NCBI GenBank assembly: GCA_014843695.1
Contig: CM026400.1
Span: 29,579,563-29,643,562, forward strand
Direction of reading: 5' to 3'
Source of the DNA: Archivesica marissinica
Taxonomy: Eukaryota; Mollusca; Bivalvia; Venerida; Vesicomyidae
DNA: 64,000 nt
Position numbers and translations under genes: made by a program. The notes below the pieces were generated by a model. That model was given only the letters and a program-made list of their open reading frames with translations. It had not been told where the DNA came from and did not search any database. Of this stretch, positions 36,901 to 44,891 are shown one piece after another; position 1 is the stretch's first letter; every line of letters begins with the position of its first letter.

Positions 36901-39900
36901 TTTGTCATGAATGATTAATTGACATGTTTACCTAACTTTGTCATGAATGATTAATTGACATTTTTACCTAACTTTGTCATGAATGATTAATTGACATGTT
37001 TACCTAACTTTGTCATGAATGATTAATTGACATTTTTACCTAACTTTGTCATGAATGATTAATTGACATGTTTACCTAACTTTGTCATGAATGATTAATT
37101 GACATTTTTACCTAACTTTGTCATGAATGATTAATTGACATGTTTACCTAACTTTGTCATGAATGATTAATTGACATTTTTACCTAACTTTGTCATGAAT
37201 GATTAATTGACATGTTTACCTAACTTTGTCATGAATGATTAATTGACATTTTTACCTAACTTTGTCATGAATGATTAATTGACATGTTTACCTAACTTTG
37301 TCATGAATGATTAATTGACATTTTTACCTAACTTTGTCATGAATGATTAATTGACATGTTTACCTAACTTTGTCATGAATGATTAATTGACATTTTTACC
37401 TAACTTTGTCATGAATGATTAATTGACATGTTTACCTAACTTTGTCATGAATGATTAATTGACATTTTTTACCTAACTTTGTCAATAACTATTGATTGAC
37501 ATGTTTACCTAACTTTGTCATGAATGATTAATTGACATGTTTACCTAACTTTGTCATGAATGATTAATTGACATGTTTACCTAACTTTGTCATGAATGAT
37601 TAATTGACATTTTTACCTAACTTTGTCAATAACTATTGATTGACATGTTTACCTAACTTTGTCATGAATGATGAATTGAAATTTTACCTAACTTTGTCAA
37701 TAACTATTGATTGACATGTTTACCTAACTTTGTCATGAATGATTAATTGACATTTTTACCTAACTTTGTCAATAACTATTGATTGACATGTTTACCTAAC
37801 TTTGTCATGAATGATTAATTGACATTTTTACCTAACTTTGTCAATAACTATTGATTGACATGTTTACCTAACTTTGTCATGAATGATTAATTGACATTTT
37901 TACCTAACTTTGTCAATAACTATTGATTGACATGTTTACCTAACTTTGTCATGAATGATTAATTGACATTTTTACCTAACTTTGTCAATAACTATTGATT
38001 GACATGTTTACCTAACTTTGTCATGAATGATTAATTGACATTTTTACCTAACTTTGTCAATAACTATTGATTGACATGTTTACCTAACTTTGTCATGAAT
38101 GATTAATTGACATTTTTACCTAACTTTGTCAATAACTATTGATTGACATGTTTACCTAACTTTGTCATGAATGATTAATTGACATTTTTACCTAACTTTG
38201 TCAATAACTATTGATTGACATGTTTACCTAACTTTGTCATGAATGATTAATTGACATTTTACCTAACTTTGTCAATAACTATTGATTGACATGTTTACCT
38301 AACTTTGTCATGAATGATTAATTGACATTTTTACCTAACTTTGTCAATAACTATTGATTGACATGTTTACCTAACTTTGTCATGAATGATTAATTGACAT
38401 GTTTACCTAACTTTGTCATGAATGATTAATTGACATGTTTACCTAACTTTGTCATGAATGATTAATTGACATGTTTACCTAACTGTCATGAATGATTAAT
38501 TGACATGTTTACCTAACGTTGTCATGAATGATTAATTGACATTTTTACCTAACTTTGTCAATAATTATTGATTGACATGTTTACCTAACTTTGTCATGAA
38601 TGATTAATTGACATGTTTACCTAACTTTGTCAATAACTATTGATTGACATGTTTACCTAACTTTGTCATGAATGATTAATTGACATTTTTACCTAACTTT
38701 GTCAATAACTATTGATTGACATGTTTACCTAACTTTGTCATGAATGATTAATTGACATTTTTACCTAACTTTGTCAATAACTATTGATTGACATGTTTAC
38801 CTAACTTTGTCATGAATGATTAATTGACATTTTTACCTAACTTTGTCAATAACTATTGATTGACATGTTTACCTAACTTTGTCATGAATGATTAATTGAC
38901 ATTTTACCTAACTTTGTCAATAACTATTGATTGACATGTTTACCTAACTTTGTCATGAATGATTAATTGACATTTTACCTAACTTTGTCAATAACTATTG
39001 ATTGACATGTTTACCTAACTTTGTCATGAATGATTAATTGACATTTTTACCTAACTTTGTCAATAACTATTGATTGACATGTTTACCTAACTTTGTCATG
39101 AATGATTAATTGACATTTTACCTAACTTTGTCAATAACTATTGATTGACATGTTTACCTAACTTTGTCATGAATGATTAATTGACATTTTTACCTAACTT
39201 TGTCAATAACTATTGATTGACATGTTTACCTAACTTTGTCATGAATGATTAATTGACATTTTTACCTAACTGTCTATTGATTGACATGTTTACCTAACTT
39301 TGTCATGAATGATTAATTGACATTTTTACCTAACTTTGTCAATAATTATTGATTGACATGTTTACCTAACTTTGTCATGAATGATTAATTGACATTTTTA
39401 CCTAACTGTGACAATTTTACCTAACTTTGTCAATAACTATTGATTGACTTTGTCAATAATTATCTATGGACAGAATTGAGTAATTTAACAAATTCTATGA
39501 TATATTATAATGAGATATTCAATGTAGAGCAACTAGCAATGTAAGGTTAATTTACATAGTTTTTAAACATTCAGCAGTTGAAAAAAAGATGTTTTACCGT
39601 TCCATTTTTACATTTAGAAAACTGTCAGAAAAACATTTCAAGTTTCCCCATGACAAACAGTTCTCTCACTAGTATAGAATTCAAGATGAAATTATTTATA
39701 GATTAATTGCCTTGCATAAACGGAAACATCAAACCAAAATACTGGGTGGTATGGTAGATTAGTGGTTAATGTTCCGGACTATGAACTCAAATGCTGTAGG
39801 TTCGATCCCATACCAGAGCGTGTCAAATTACTAGGTAGTAGTCCACCCTTACTGGCGCTATGTGAGACTCTACACCAATGTCGCACAAAAGAACCCGAGG

Positions 39901-40446
39901 GCCTAATCGATAAGAGTAGTTTATACAAATTTATTTTAGCTCGATTGCGAAACAAGTTATTACAACTTATATTAATCACTCTCGAGACCTCATTCCTGAT
40001 GGAATCCATCGGCACAAGGGAGAGAGAAGAGGCAACGTAGAATTTAAATGGGCACAATCGTAACGGCTCCAGCGGGGCTCGAACTCCGGACCTTTCGCAC
40101 CTGAAGCGATAAGAGTAAAGCATTGCACCTGAGATACACTGTACCTCCGTCTGTATTTGTCTCCTCTATCTGTGGGCAGTATTTTACAATAGAACCTCGA
40201 ATTTGTTACCATTCTAACATTACAAGATTTACATGTTGTGCATGTTCAGTTGTGTTGGTTTTCCAACAGTGTGACTCCTATATATTTTTTTTGTTTTTAG
40301 GAGCGCTGTATATACTGTATCCTGGCTTATATGTGCTGGGTGCTGTTCTGTTCATACCCGCCATGTTCTTACTGAAGAGGGACCAGCTGAAAGCACACAC
40401 TCAAGAATGTAGAAATATTGTGAAAATGAACGAGGCGACGGATTAG
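15866..40446 (+). CDS. Spinster-like MFS transporter, nine exons (5' end incomplete)
   Basis: Join of 15866-15925, 17069-17285, 18922-19197, 20474-20636, 26311-26551, 28221-28417, 34123-34207, 36627-36812 and 40301-40446. All introns are GT-AG and every junction keeps phase, giving 522 residues and a TAG stop. The product looks like a 12-helix major facilitator: helix 1 with NQLDRY (about residues 31-55), a long Cys-containing loop with NYT and NGT sequons, a degenerate motif A (AADKYNR) after helix 2, GFGEAGCTPF before helix 4, ELRGTALGIYNWG before helix 5, GWRWSFF at helix 6, a Lys/Glu-rich central cytosolic loop, and a second motif-A-like GGFISD after helix 8. These match the spinster/SPNS type (known family: lysosomal or plasma-membrane lipid or organic-solute carriers). 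The substrate cannot be read from sequence. The N-terminus is missing, since the first exon begins with two bases of a split codon. Confidence 0.88.
16083..16175 (-). mobile_element. SINE S1 fragment (drifted)
   Basis: AAGAGACTTGCCTCCAAGGA ... CATGACTCAAACTCACAGCC ... GGTTCTGAGACGGACAC matches the right end of the 14938-15312 copy. Confidence 0.6.
16180..16427. repeat. 31-bp x 8 array, D1-derived
   Basis: Unit AAGTTTGTTACCACCAGATT plus ATGAAAGTGGC. The segment is the reverse complement of part of the dispersed D1 repeat near 61040-61085 (GCCACTTTGAGGGCATTATC ... CTGGTGG). Confidence 0.88.
16540..17015. repeat. 53-bp x 9 array, D1-derived
   Basis: Unit ACATTTCTTCGACTTGCACT plus GGCCAAACATGCACAAATTG and TGACCTAGGATGA. 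The reverse complement matches D1 at about 60943-60978 (GTTTGGCCAGTGCAAGTAGA). The array ends about 50 bases before exon 2. Confidence 0.9.
17069..17285 (+). CDS. Transporter exon 2: helix 1 and first outer loop
   Basis: Acceptor ATTCCAG ends at 17068 and donor GTAAGT starts at 17286. It encodes residues 20-91 of the visible chain: a Cys/Tyr start, a hydrophobic helix with NQLDRYMLAI near its end, then a hydrophilic loop with the sequon NYT and CNALEAEK. The last 42 or so bases and the donor are copied 98 bp downstream (see the duplicated donor at 17384). Confidence 0.88.
17384..17389 (+). promoter_or_regulatory. Duplicated exon 2 donor site (decoy 5' splice site)
   Basis: Bases 17343-17427 repeat 17245-17329 almost exactly: the exon 2 end, its GTAAGT donor and the intron start. 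Splicing here instead of at 17286 would add 98 bases and read straight into the TAA at 17287-17289. Confidence 0.7.
17478..17512 (-). mobile_element. SINE S1 tail fragment
   Basis: TTTTTAGCTCTATTGCGAAA then CAAGTTCTCAC matches the S1 tail on the reverse strand; no head is present. Confidence 0.5.
17595..17880 (+). mobile_element. SINE S2, full-length
   Basis: GACGGATATGTAGTCCAGTG (A-box region), GGGATCGCAGGGTCGATCCC (B-box region), AACAGTCTTTCAGATGGGAC, GTGCTTTACACCGTGCACGT, GGCGTCGCTCATATGGGCAA, ending GACGATAAATAAACGTAAAA. Lies in intron 2. Confidence 0.85.
17967..18150 (-). mobile_element. SINE S1 whose A box seeds the next array
   Basis: CTCTCGAAACCTCATCCCCT, GGTGGAATCCTGAG, GTAAGGGCACAATTGTAACG, CATCTCACACCTGAAGCCAA and CGCGCTACCACGGCGCTATC: a reverse copy whose A-box end passes without a break into the 11-bp array. 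Confidence 0.75.
18131..18730. repeat. 11-bp array of Pol III A-box-like units
   Basis: About 54 units GCTA(C/T)CACTG(C/T). The reverse strand reads TAGCGCAGTGGTAGCGCAGTGG, the S1 A-box region, repeated. No B box occurs in the array. Confidence 0.9.
18745..18906. mobile_element. M2 MITE, right part, ending 15 bp before exon 3
   Basis: GATCTATGTTGTTTGCTATT pairs with AATAGCAAACAGCATAAAG. The element ends GCATGCAAAGGGTTAA, matching the 57407 end. The left end merges into the A-box array. Confidence 0.75.
18922..19197 (+). CDS. Transporter exon 3: outer loop, helices 2 and 3
   Basis: Acceptor TTTTCAG ends at 18921 and donor GTATGT starts at 19198. It encodes residues 92-183: a loop with Cys residues and the sequon NGT, helix 2 (VAGPVFIVIYTFAG), the degenerate motif A ADKYNR, helix 3, and the family signature ILRFGLGFG at the exon end. 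A MITE ends only 15 bases before the exon. Confidence 0.9.
19238..19517 (+). mobile_element. tRNA-derived SINE, family S4
   Basis: GTGGCCTCCGTGTTCGAGTG (A-box-like), CTGTTTGAATCCCACTGGG (B-box-like), TTTCATGTGAGGAAGCTATC, a body with CTTCCTCCACCAAAATACC, and a tail TAGTGCGACTAAACC. Lies in intron 3 and abuts the M3 MITE. Confidence 0.75.
19518..19757 (+). mobile_element. M3 MITE, full-length, TTAA ends
   Basis: TTAACCCTTTCCTTCATAGA at the left pairs with TCTATGAGGGAAAGGGTTAA at the right (19738-19757). 240 bp, no ORF. Typical piggyBac-like MITE structure. Confidence 0.88.
20048..20152 (-). mobile_element. tRNA-derived SINE head, family S5
   Basis: The reverse strand reads CTCGGTGGCCTAGTGGTTAA (A box) and GGTCGAAGGTTCGAATCTG (B box), a good tRNA-like head. 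No cloverleaf checked; it is followed by CAGGGGTTCG and an unassigned body. Confidence 0.7.
20153..20389. other. Unassigned intron 3 sequence
   Basis: No feature seen before the duplicated exon 4 acceptor. Confidence 0.4.
20390..20473 (+). pseudogene. Partial upstream duplicate of exon 4 (acceptor plus 5' end)
   Basis: ATTGTTTTATATGCAG followed by GAGGCAGGATGTACTCC occurs at both 20391 and 20458. The first copy carries a complete acceptor (exon start 20407) and about 50 exon bases, then runs into the second copy's acceptor. If used it reads through LFYMQ to TGA at 20474. Confidence 0.8.
20474..20636 (+). CDS. Transporter exon 4: helices 4 and 5
   Basis: Acceptor TATGCAG ends at 20473 and donor CAG|GTAAGA starts at 20637. 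The first base completes Gly, then EAGCTPFVASMLTDIYP and ELRGTALGIYNWGIYMGYS follow: the strongest spinster-like signature in the window. An identical acceptor and exon start lies 67 bp upstream at 20407. That copy runs into TGA at 20474-20476, so I take the second copy as the productive exon. Confidence 0.9.
20707..20938 (+). mobile_element. SINE S1, full-length
   Basis: GGAAGTCGTGATAGCGCAGT (A box), GGTCCGGAGTTCGAGCCCC (B box), TTGTGCCCTTAGGCAAGGC, GGATTCCATCAGCAATGAGG, tail GAGCTAAAATAAATTTGTAT. TCTTATG before the element and again near 20947 may be the target duplication. Lies in intron 4. Confidence 0.85.
21056..25065. repeat. 38-bp minisatellite, about 4.0 kb
   Basis: Unit CATCGACATTAACTTTAAAC plus ATGTCCATTGTAGTTCAG, about 105 copies. 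Main variants: CAC/CAT before AACTTT, AAACACG/AAACATG/AAGCACG/AAGCATG, and AG/AC before CATCG. In 23.7-24.3 kb two unit types alternate as a 76-bp dimer. CAACACACA-rich interruptions lie at 21115-21150 and 21400-21480. Fills intron 4. Confidence 0.95.
25066..25350. other. Unassigned intron 4 sequence
   Basis: Short unique stretch between two arrays, with a small doubled CTCTATCATTGGAAA; nothing else seen. Confidence 0.4.
25351..26286. repeat. About 30-bp minisatellite
   Basis: Unit CCCCATCCATAACACACATT plus TTATCTTGAC; C-run length varies (3-6). About 31 copies. Ends 24 bases before exon 5. Confidence 0.93.
26311..26551 (+). CDS. Transporter exon 5: helix 6, central loop, helix 7 start
   Basis: Acceptor TATTGCAG ends at 26310 and donor G|GTAATC starts at 26552. 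It encodes GWRWSFFLSGIPGIVLG (helix 6), LKEPERK and a charged central loop, then FLAPSLILAILAGSIRNA (helix 7). The phase-1 exit joins exon 6 to give NAAGYVFAYNTQPYF, as expected across helix 7. The donor sequence seeds the 35-bp array that follows immediately. Confidence 0.9.
26552..27556 (+). repeat. 35-bp x about 28 array seeded by the exon 5 donor
   Basis: Unit GTAATCTTACAGTGATCTGC plus CATAGCTTGATGCAG. Each unit ends in a copy of the exon 5 edge, (G/A)CAG|GTAA(T/C)C. I count 28 intact CAG|GTAA motifs, including the true donor at 26552, plus one degraded copy (CAGATAA) near 27076. It fills most of the proximal intron 5. Confidence 0.9.
27640..27928 (-). mobile_element. SINE S2, full-length
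   Basis: GTGTGTTTTACGTATATTTA tail, TTTTGGAGGATAGTGCAATG, ACGTGCACGGTGTACAGCAC, and head GGGGATCGAACATGCGATCC ... CACTGGGCTACAGATCC. Lies in intron 5 right of the donor array. Confidence 0.82.
27950..28196. mobile_element. M2-like MITE with precise TTAA ends, 24 bp before exon 6
   Basis: TTAACCCATTTCATTCTGGA at the left pairs with TCCAGAATGAAATGGGTTAA at the right (28177-28196). The interior has GATCTATGCTGTTTGCTATT and AGCAAACAACATAGATCC arms as in other M2 copies. Confidence 0.88.
28221..28417 (+). CDS. Transporter exon 6: helices 7-9
   Basis: Acceptor TGTTTGCAG ends at 28220 and donor TTG|GTAAGT starts at 28418. It encodes AGYVFAYNTQPYF, then IPIVGGSLSVAVGGFISDM (helix 8 and the second motif-A-like turn) and the start of helix 9 (VAVIIASL). 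No stop in this frame follows the donor for about 5.7 kb, because the 33-bp array behind it is open. Confidence 0.9.
28450..34105. repeat. 33-bp minisatellite, about 5.6 kb, about 170 copies
   Basis: Unit TATCCTTCACCAGTAGCGTC plus ATCATTCACAGTA, with variants GTAGAGTCGTCATTCATAG and ACTAGTAG. Runs of the CACCAGTAGAGTC type (about 28730-29180) and the CACTAGTAG type form local homogeneous blocks; multi-unit blocks recur near 29.6, 31.6, 32.0, 32.5 and 33.2 kb. The unit is 11 codons without a stop in several frames, so long ORFs exist on both strands; they are not genes. Fills intron 6. Confidence 0.95.
34123..34207 (+). CDS. Transporter exon 7: helices 9-10
   Basis: Acceptor CTGTTTCAG ends at 34122 and donor G|GTGAGT starts at 34208. 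The 28 codons begin LLAAPFAAGTLYFSPPW and complete helix 9 and the start of helix 10. The phase-1 exit joins exon 8 as Gly. Confidence 0.88.
34325..35178 (+). mobile_element. M3 MITE with its left end amplified; right end truncated
   Basis: The M3 end TTAACCCTTTCCTTCATAGA plus GATTTAGG is repeated about seven times from 34325 to 34520. Larger units with TATTATATCTCCATACAAAC follow, and the interior CCATATCTATCCCACCTCCA occurs three times. The right terminal repeat is missing; the 80-bp array starts there. Confidence 0.82.
35180..35740. repeat. 80-bp x 7 minisatellite
   Basis: Unit GAAACACTGCGTGTGGTGTG plus CTGACTTGGACTGCAGTCTT, CACCTTAGCTTACTAGCCTC and AAGTCCCCGGGAGCTAACCC. Copies 5 and 6 have GTAAGACTG variants. 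Lies in intron 7. Confidence 0.93.
35741..35828 (+). mobile_element. SINE tail fragment (S4-like)
   Basis: GGGTCTTCCTCCACCAATAA, CTGGAGAGTCGCCATATTTT and GTGCGACGTTGAACCCCAAA resemble the S4 body and tail at 19427-19500. Confidence 0.6.
35830..35885 (+). pseudogene. Relic of exon 8 interior upstream of its acceptor array
   Basis: 35850-35885 (ATCCCAAGTTCT then TACGCACGTCG, GTGGCGGTG) matches exon 8 interior at 36671-36706 with a few changes. More diverged similarity extends back to about 35830. It sits directly before the 13-copy array of the exon 8 acceptor, so both are likely products of one local duplication history. Confidence 0.7.
35886..36652 (+). repeat. 59-bp x 13 tandem array of exon 8 acceptor plus exon start
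   Basis: Each 59-bp unit has a T-rich tract, ACTTGTATTTTAG and the first exon 8 bases GAGAGATGTGGATTGG. Units start at 35886 and every 59 bases to 36594. C/T changes in the tract and one GCG-to-GAG change are the main variation. Every unit is a plausible 3' splice site; the last (AG at 36625-36626) leads into the intact exon. Confidence 0.92.
36627..36812 (+). CDS. Transporter exon 8: helices 10-11
   Basis: Acceptor TATTTTAG ends at 36626 and donor G|GTTAGT starts at 36813. It encodes GEMWIGITLAIVVELIP, then SVRTSAVAVYLFIISNIGG (helix 11). The acceptor and first 26 bases of the exon are the last of 13 tandem copies; only this copy continues into the full exon. The other copies stop at the TAG of the following acceptor. 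Confidence 0.9.
36820..39472. repeat. 35/36-bp array, dimeric higher-order structure, about 2.65 kb
   Basis: Unit A: TTTACCTAACTTTGTCATGA plus ATGATTAATTGACATG. Unit B: TTTACCTAACTTTGTCAATA plus ACTATTGATTGACATG. The left 650 bp is A only; from about 37470 A and B alternate as a dimer of about 72 bp. Begins eight bases inside intron 8. Confidence 0.93.
39473..39747. other. Unassigned intron 8 sequence
   Basis: AT-rich, no feature recognised. Confidence 0.4.
39748..39920 (+). mobile_element. tRNA-derived SINE, family S6
   Basis: GGTAGATTAGTGGTTAATGT (A box), GTAGGTTCGATCCCATACCA (B box), then a body with CAATGTCGCACAAAAGAACC. Its right end hosts the S1 insertion. Confidence 0.7.
39919..40106 (-). 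mobile_element. SINE S1 with 11-bp target duplication
   Basis: Reverse S1 copy: tail TACAAATTTATTTTAGCTCG, body, B-box end CTCGAACTCCGGACCTTTCG. CGATAAGAGTA occurs at 39908-39918 and 40107-40117 on either side, a target-site duplication. The head is 5'-truncated at the A box. Confidence 0.85.
40301..40446 (+). CDS. Transporter exon 9: helix 12, C-terminus and stop
   Basis: A T-rich tract and TTTTTAG precede 40301. The exon encodes GALYILYPGLYVLGAVLF (helix 12), a basic LLKRDQLK and a hydrophilic tail ending NEATD, then TAG at 40444-40446. A 50-bp minisatellite starts eight bases after the stop. Confidence 0.9.
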
Positions 40447-40453
40447 ATGAGTC

Positions 40454-41148
40454 AGAAATAACCAATGCTAAGATCTTCACACCGGATATCTATCCTCCAA
40501 GTCGGAAATAGACAATGCTAAGTTATTCATACCGGATATCTGTCCTCCAAGTTGGGAATAGACAATGCTAAGATCCAACCTTCATACCGGATATCTATCC
40601 TCCAAGTTGGAAATAACCAATGCTAAGTTATTCATACCGGATATCTATCCTCCAAGTTGGAAATAACCAATGCTAAGTTATTCATACCGGATATCTATCC
40701 TCCAAGTTGGAAATAACCAATGCTAAGTTATTCATACCGGATATCTATCCTCCAAGTTGGAAATAACCAATGCTAAGTTATTCATACCGGATATCTATCC
40801 TCCAAGTTGGAAATAACCAATGCTAAGTTATTCATACCGGATATCTATCCTCCAAGTTGGAAATAACCAATGCTAAGTTATTCATACCGGATATCTATCC
40901 TCCAAGTTGGAAATAACCAATGCTAAGTTATTCATACCGGATATCTATCCTCCAAGTTGGAAATAACCAATGCTAAGTTATTCATACCGGATATCTATCC
41001 TCCAAGTTGGAAATAACCAATGCTAAGTTATTCATACCGGATATCTATCCTCCAAGTTGGAAATAACCAATGCTAAGTTATTCATACCGGATATCTATCC
41101 TCCAAGTTGGAAATAGACAATGCTAAGATCTTCATACCGGATATCTAT
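40454..41148. repeat. 50-bp x 14 minisatellite in the 3' UTR position
   Basis: Unit GGAAATAACCAATGCTAAGT plus TATTCATACCGGATATCTAT and CCTCCAAGTT. The first units carry CAGAAATAACC and GATCTTCACACC variants; the middle units are nearly identical. Starts eight bases after the transporter stop codon. Confidence 0.93.
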
Positions 41149-41151
41149 CGG

Positions 41152-44145
41152 AGGGGTTGAACTTATGGCTACATCTTTACAAGCTGCTGACATCCAGGAG
41201 AGTTGAACCTATGGCTACGTGTTTACAAGCTGCTGACATCCAGGAGAGTTGAACCTATGGCTACGTGTTTACAAGCTGCTGACATCCAGGAGAGTTGAAC
41301 CTATGGCTACATGTTTACAAACTGCTGACATCCAGGAGAGTTGAACCTATGGCTATGTGTTCACAAGCTGCTGACATCCAGGAGGGGTTGAACCTATGGC
41401 TACATGTATACAAACTGCTGACATCCAGGAGAGTTGAACCTATGGCTACATGTTTACAAACTGCTGACATCCAGGAGAGTTGAACCTATGGCTACGTGTT
41501 TACAAGCTGCTGACATCCAGGAGAGTTGAACCTATGGCTACATGTTTACAAACTGCTGACATCCAGGAGGGGTTGAACCTATGGCTACGTGTTTACAAGC
41601 TGCTGACATCCAGGAGAGTTGAACCTATGGCTACATGTTTACAAACTGCTGACATCCAGGAGTGGTTGAACCTATGGCTACGTGTTTACAAGCTGCTGAC
41701 ATCCAGGAGAGTTGAACCTATGGCTACATGTTTACAAACTGCTGATATCCAGGAGTGGTTGAACCTATGGCTATGTGTTTACAAGCTGCTGACATCCAGG
41801 ATGGGTTGAACCTATGGCTACATGTTTACAAGCTGCTGACATCCAGGAGAGTTGAACCTATGGCTACATGTTTACAAGCTGCTGACATCCAGGAGAGTTG
41901 AACCTATGGCTATGTGTTTACAAGCTGCTGACATCCAGGAGAGTTGAACCTATGGCTACGTGTTTACAAACTGCTGACATCTAGGATGTGTTGAACCTAT
42001 GGCTTCATGTTTACAAACTGCTGACATCCAGGAGGGGTTGAACCTATGGCTATGTGTTTACAAACTGCTGACATTCAGGAGGGGTTGAACCTATGGCTAC
42101 ATGTTTACAAGCTGCTGACATCCAGGAGAGTTGAATCTATGGCTACGTGTTTACAAGCTGCTGACATCCAGGAGAGTTGAACCAATGGCTACATGTTTAC
42201 AAGCTGCTGACATCCAGGAGAGTTGAACCTATGGCTACATGTTTACAAGCTGCTGACATCCAGGAGAGTTGAACCTATGGCTACATGTTTACAAACTGCT
42301 GACATCCAGGAGAGTTGAAACTATGGCTATGTGTTTACAAACTGCTGACATTCAGGAGGGGTTGAACCTATGGCTATGTGTTTACAAGCTGCTGACATCC
42401 AGGAGAGTTGAACCTATGGCTACATGTTTACAAGCTGCTGACATCCAGGAGAGTTGAACCAATGGCTACATGTTTACAAGCTGCTGACATCCAGGAGAGT
42501 TGAACCTATGGCTACGTGTTAACAAGCTGCTGACATCCAGCAGAGTTGAACCTATGGCTATGTGTTTACAAGCTGCTGACATCCAGGAGAGTTGAACCTA
42601 TGGCTACATGTTTACAAGCTGCTGACATCCAGGAGAATTGAACCTATGGCTATGTGTTTACAAGCTGCTGACATCCAAGAGGGGTTAAACCTATGGCTAC
42701 GTGTTTACAAACTGCTGACATCCAGGAGAGTTGAACCTATGGCTACATGTTTACAAGCTGCTGACATCCAGGAGAGTTGAACCTATGGCTACGTGTTTAC
42801 AGCTGCTGACATCCAGGATGTGTTGAACCTATGGCTACTTGTTTACAAGCTGCTGACATCCAGGAGAGTTGAACCTATGGCTACATGTTTACAAGCTGCT
42901 GACATCCAGGAGGGGTTGAACCTATGGCTACGTGTTTACAAACTGCTGACATCCAGGATGTGTTGAACCTATGGCTTCATGTTTACAAACTGCTGACATC
43001 CAGGAGGGGTTGAACCTATGGCTATGTGTTTACAAACTGCTGACATCCAGGAGAGTTAAACCTATGGCTACGCGTTTACAAGCTGCTGACATCCAGGAGA
43101 GTTGAACCTATGGCTACGTGTTTACAAGCTGCTGACATCCAGGAGAGTTGAACCTATGGCTACATGTTTACAAACTGCTGACATCCAGGATGGGTTGAAC
43201 CTATGGCTACATGTTTACAAACTGCTGACATTCAGGAGAGTTGAACCAATGGCTACATGTTTACAAGCTGCTGACATCCAGGAGAGTTGAACCTATGGCT
43301 ACATGTTTACAAGCTGCTGACATCCAGGAGAGTTGAACCTATGGCTACATGTTTACAAACTGCTGACATCCAGGAGAGTTGAAACTATGGCTACGTGTTT
43401 ACAAACTGCTGACATTCAGGAGGGGTTGAACCTATGGCTATGTGTTTACAAGCTGCTGACATCCAGGAGAGTTGAACCTATGGCTACATGTTTACAAGCT
43501 GCTGACATCCAGGAGAGTTGAACCAATGGCTACATGTTTACAAGCTGCTGACATCCAGGAGAGTTGAACCTATGGCTACGTGTTAACAAGCTGCTGACAT
43601 CCAGCAGAGTTGAACCTATGGCTACATGTTTACAAGCTGCTGACATCCAGGAGAATTGAACCTATGGCTATGTGTTTACAAGCTGCTGACATCCAAGAGG
43701 GGTTAAACCTATGGCTACGTGTTTACAAACTGCTGACATCCAGGAGAGTTGAACCTATGGCTACATGTTTACAAGCTGCTGACATCCAGGAGAGTTGAAC
43801 CTATGGCTACGTTTTTTACCAGGAGAGTTGAACCTATGGCTACGTGTTTACCAGGAGAGTTGAACATATGGCTACGTGTTTACCAGGAGAGTTGAACCTA
43901 TGGCTACGTGTTTACCAGGAGAGTTGAACCTATGGCTACATGTTTACCAGGAGAGTTGAACCTATGGCTACGTGTTTACTAGGAGAGTTGAACCTATGGC
44001 TACATGTTTACAAGCTGCTGACATCCAAGAGGGGTTGAACCTATGGCTACATGTTTACAAGCTGCTGACACCCAGGAGGGGTTGAACCTATGGCATCATG
44101 TTTACAAGCTGCTGACATCCAGGAGAGTTATGGCTACGTGTTTAC
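41152..44145. repeat. 46-bp minisatellite, about 3.0 kb
   Basis: Unit AGGAGAGTTGAACCTATGGC plus TACATGTTTACAAGCTGCTG and ACATCC, about 64 copies with AGGGGTTG and ACGTG/ATGTG variants. A block of short units (TTTACCAGGAGAGTTGAACC) lies at 43810-44000. Long near-identical blocks recur (about 42250-42790 and 43315-43800). Confidence 0.93.
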
Positions 44146-44159
44146 AATATATTTCTTCT

Positions 44160-44375
44160 ACCGTCCATAGTCGCCTATAAGACGACCCTCGTACTTTGGT
44201 CCTGAAATCTGTGAGTTTTGGCATGTACTTGCATACGAGACGGGTTGATAAAATGGACACCAGAACAAGTATAAATTGCATGTTTGCCCAGAGAAAGTTG
44301 TTCTGAATAAAGGGGTTTTCCTATTGTTAGGGTTTGTGACCATTGAAATATGGAAGAAATAATTCCTGTCTGAGA
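44160..44375 (-). repeat. Dispersed repeat D1 fragment
   Basis: GTCGCCTATAAGACGACCC, TCCTGAAATCTGTGAGTTTT and GGGTTGATAAAATGGACACC match 60730-60990. Contains AATAAA at 44306-44311, the first + strand AATAAA I find after the transporter stop. Confidence 0.65.
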
Positions 44376-44387
44376 AAAAGTTGTCTT

Positions 44388-44645
44388 AATATCGGGTGGT
44401 CTTAATATCGGGTGGTCTTAATATCAGGTGCTTAATATCGGGTGGTCTTAATATCGGGTGGTCTTAATATAGGGTGGTCTTAATATCGGGTGTCTTAATA
44501 TCGGGTGGTCTTAATATCAGGTGTCTTAATATCAGGTGGTCTTAATATCGGGTGTCTTAATATCGGGTGGTCTTAATATTTGGTGGTCTTAATATCGGGT
44601 GGTCTTAATATCGGGTGGTCTTAATATCGGGTGGTCTTAATATAG
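44388..44645. repeat. 15-16 bp TTAATATCGGGTGGTC array
   Basis: About 17 units TTAATATCGGGTGGTC, some losing one GG. Confidence 0.9.
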
Positions 44646-44891
44646 GGCCCAGGGGTGGTCTTTATTAGGGTTTATACTGTAGTCCACTTCCTCATTAATT
44701 TAATCTCTCCATCTCTATAAATCTAAACACTAAACTGTATTGGTATGTCATTTCTTAATTCCCAGCAACTGGCTGTCTAGTCAAAGATTTACATTCAGGT
44801 GTCAATATCTTATTTTCCGGTAAAACCCATTTGATATTTTTCTAATATTCCAACTTTACAGTATTTATATTTTATATGCTTGTTTTTCCGT

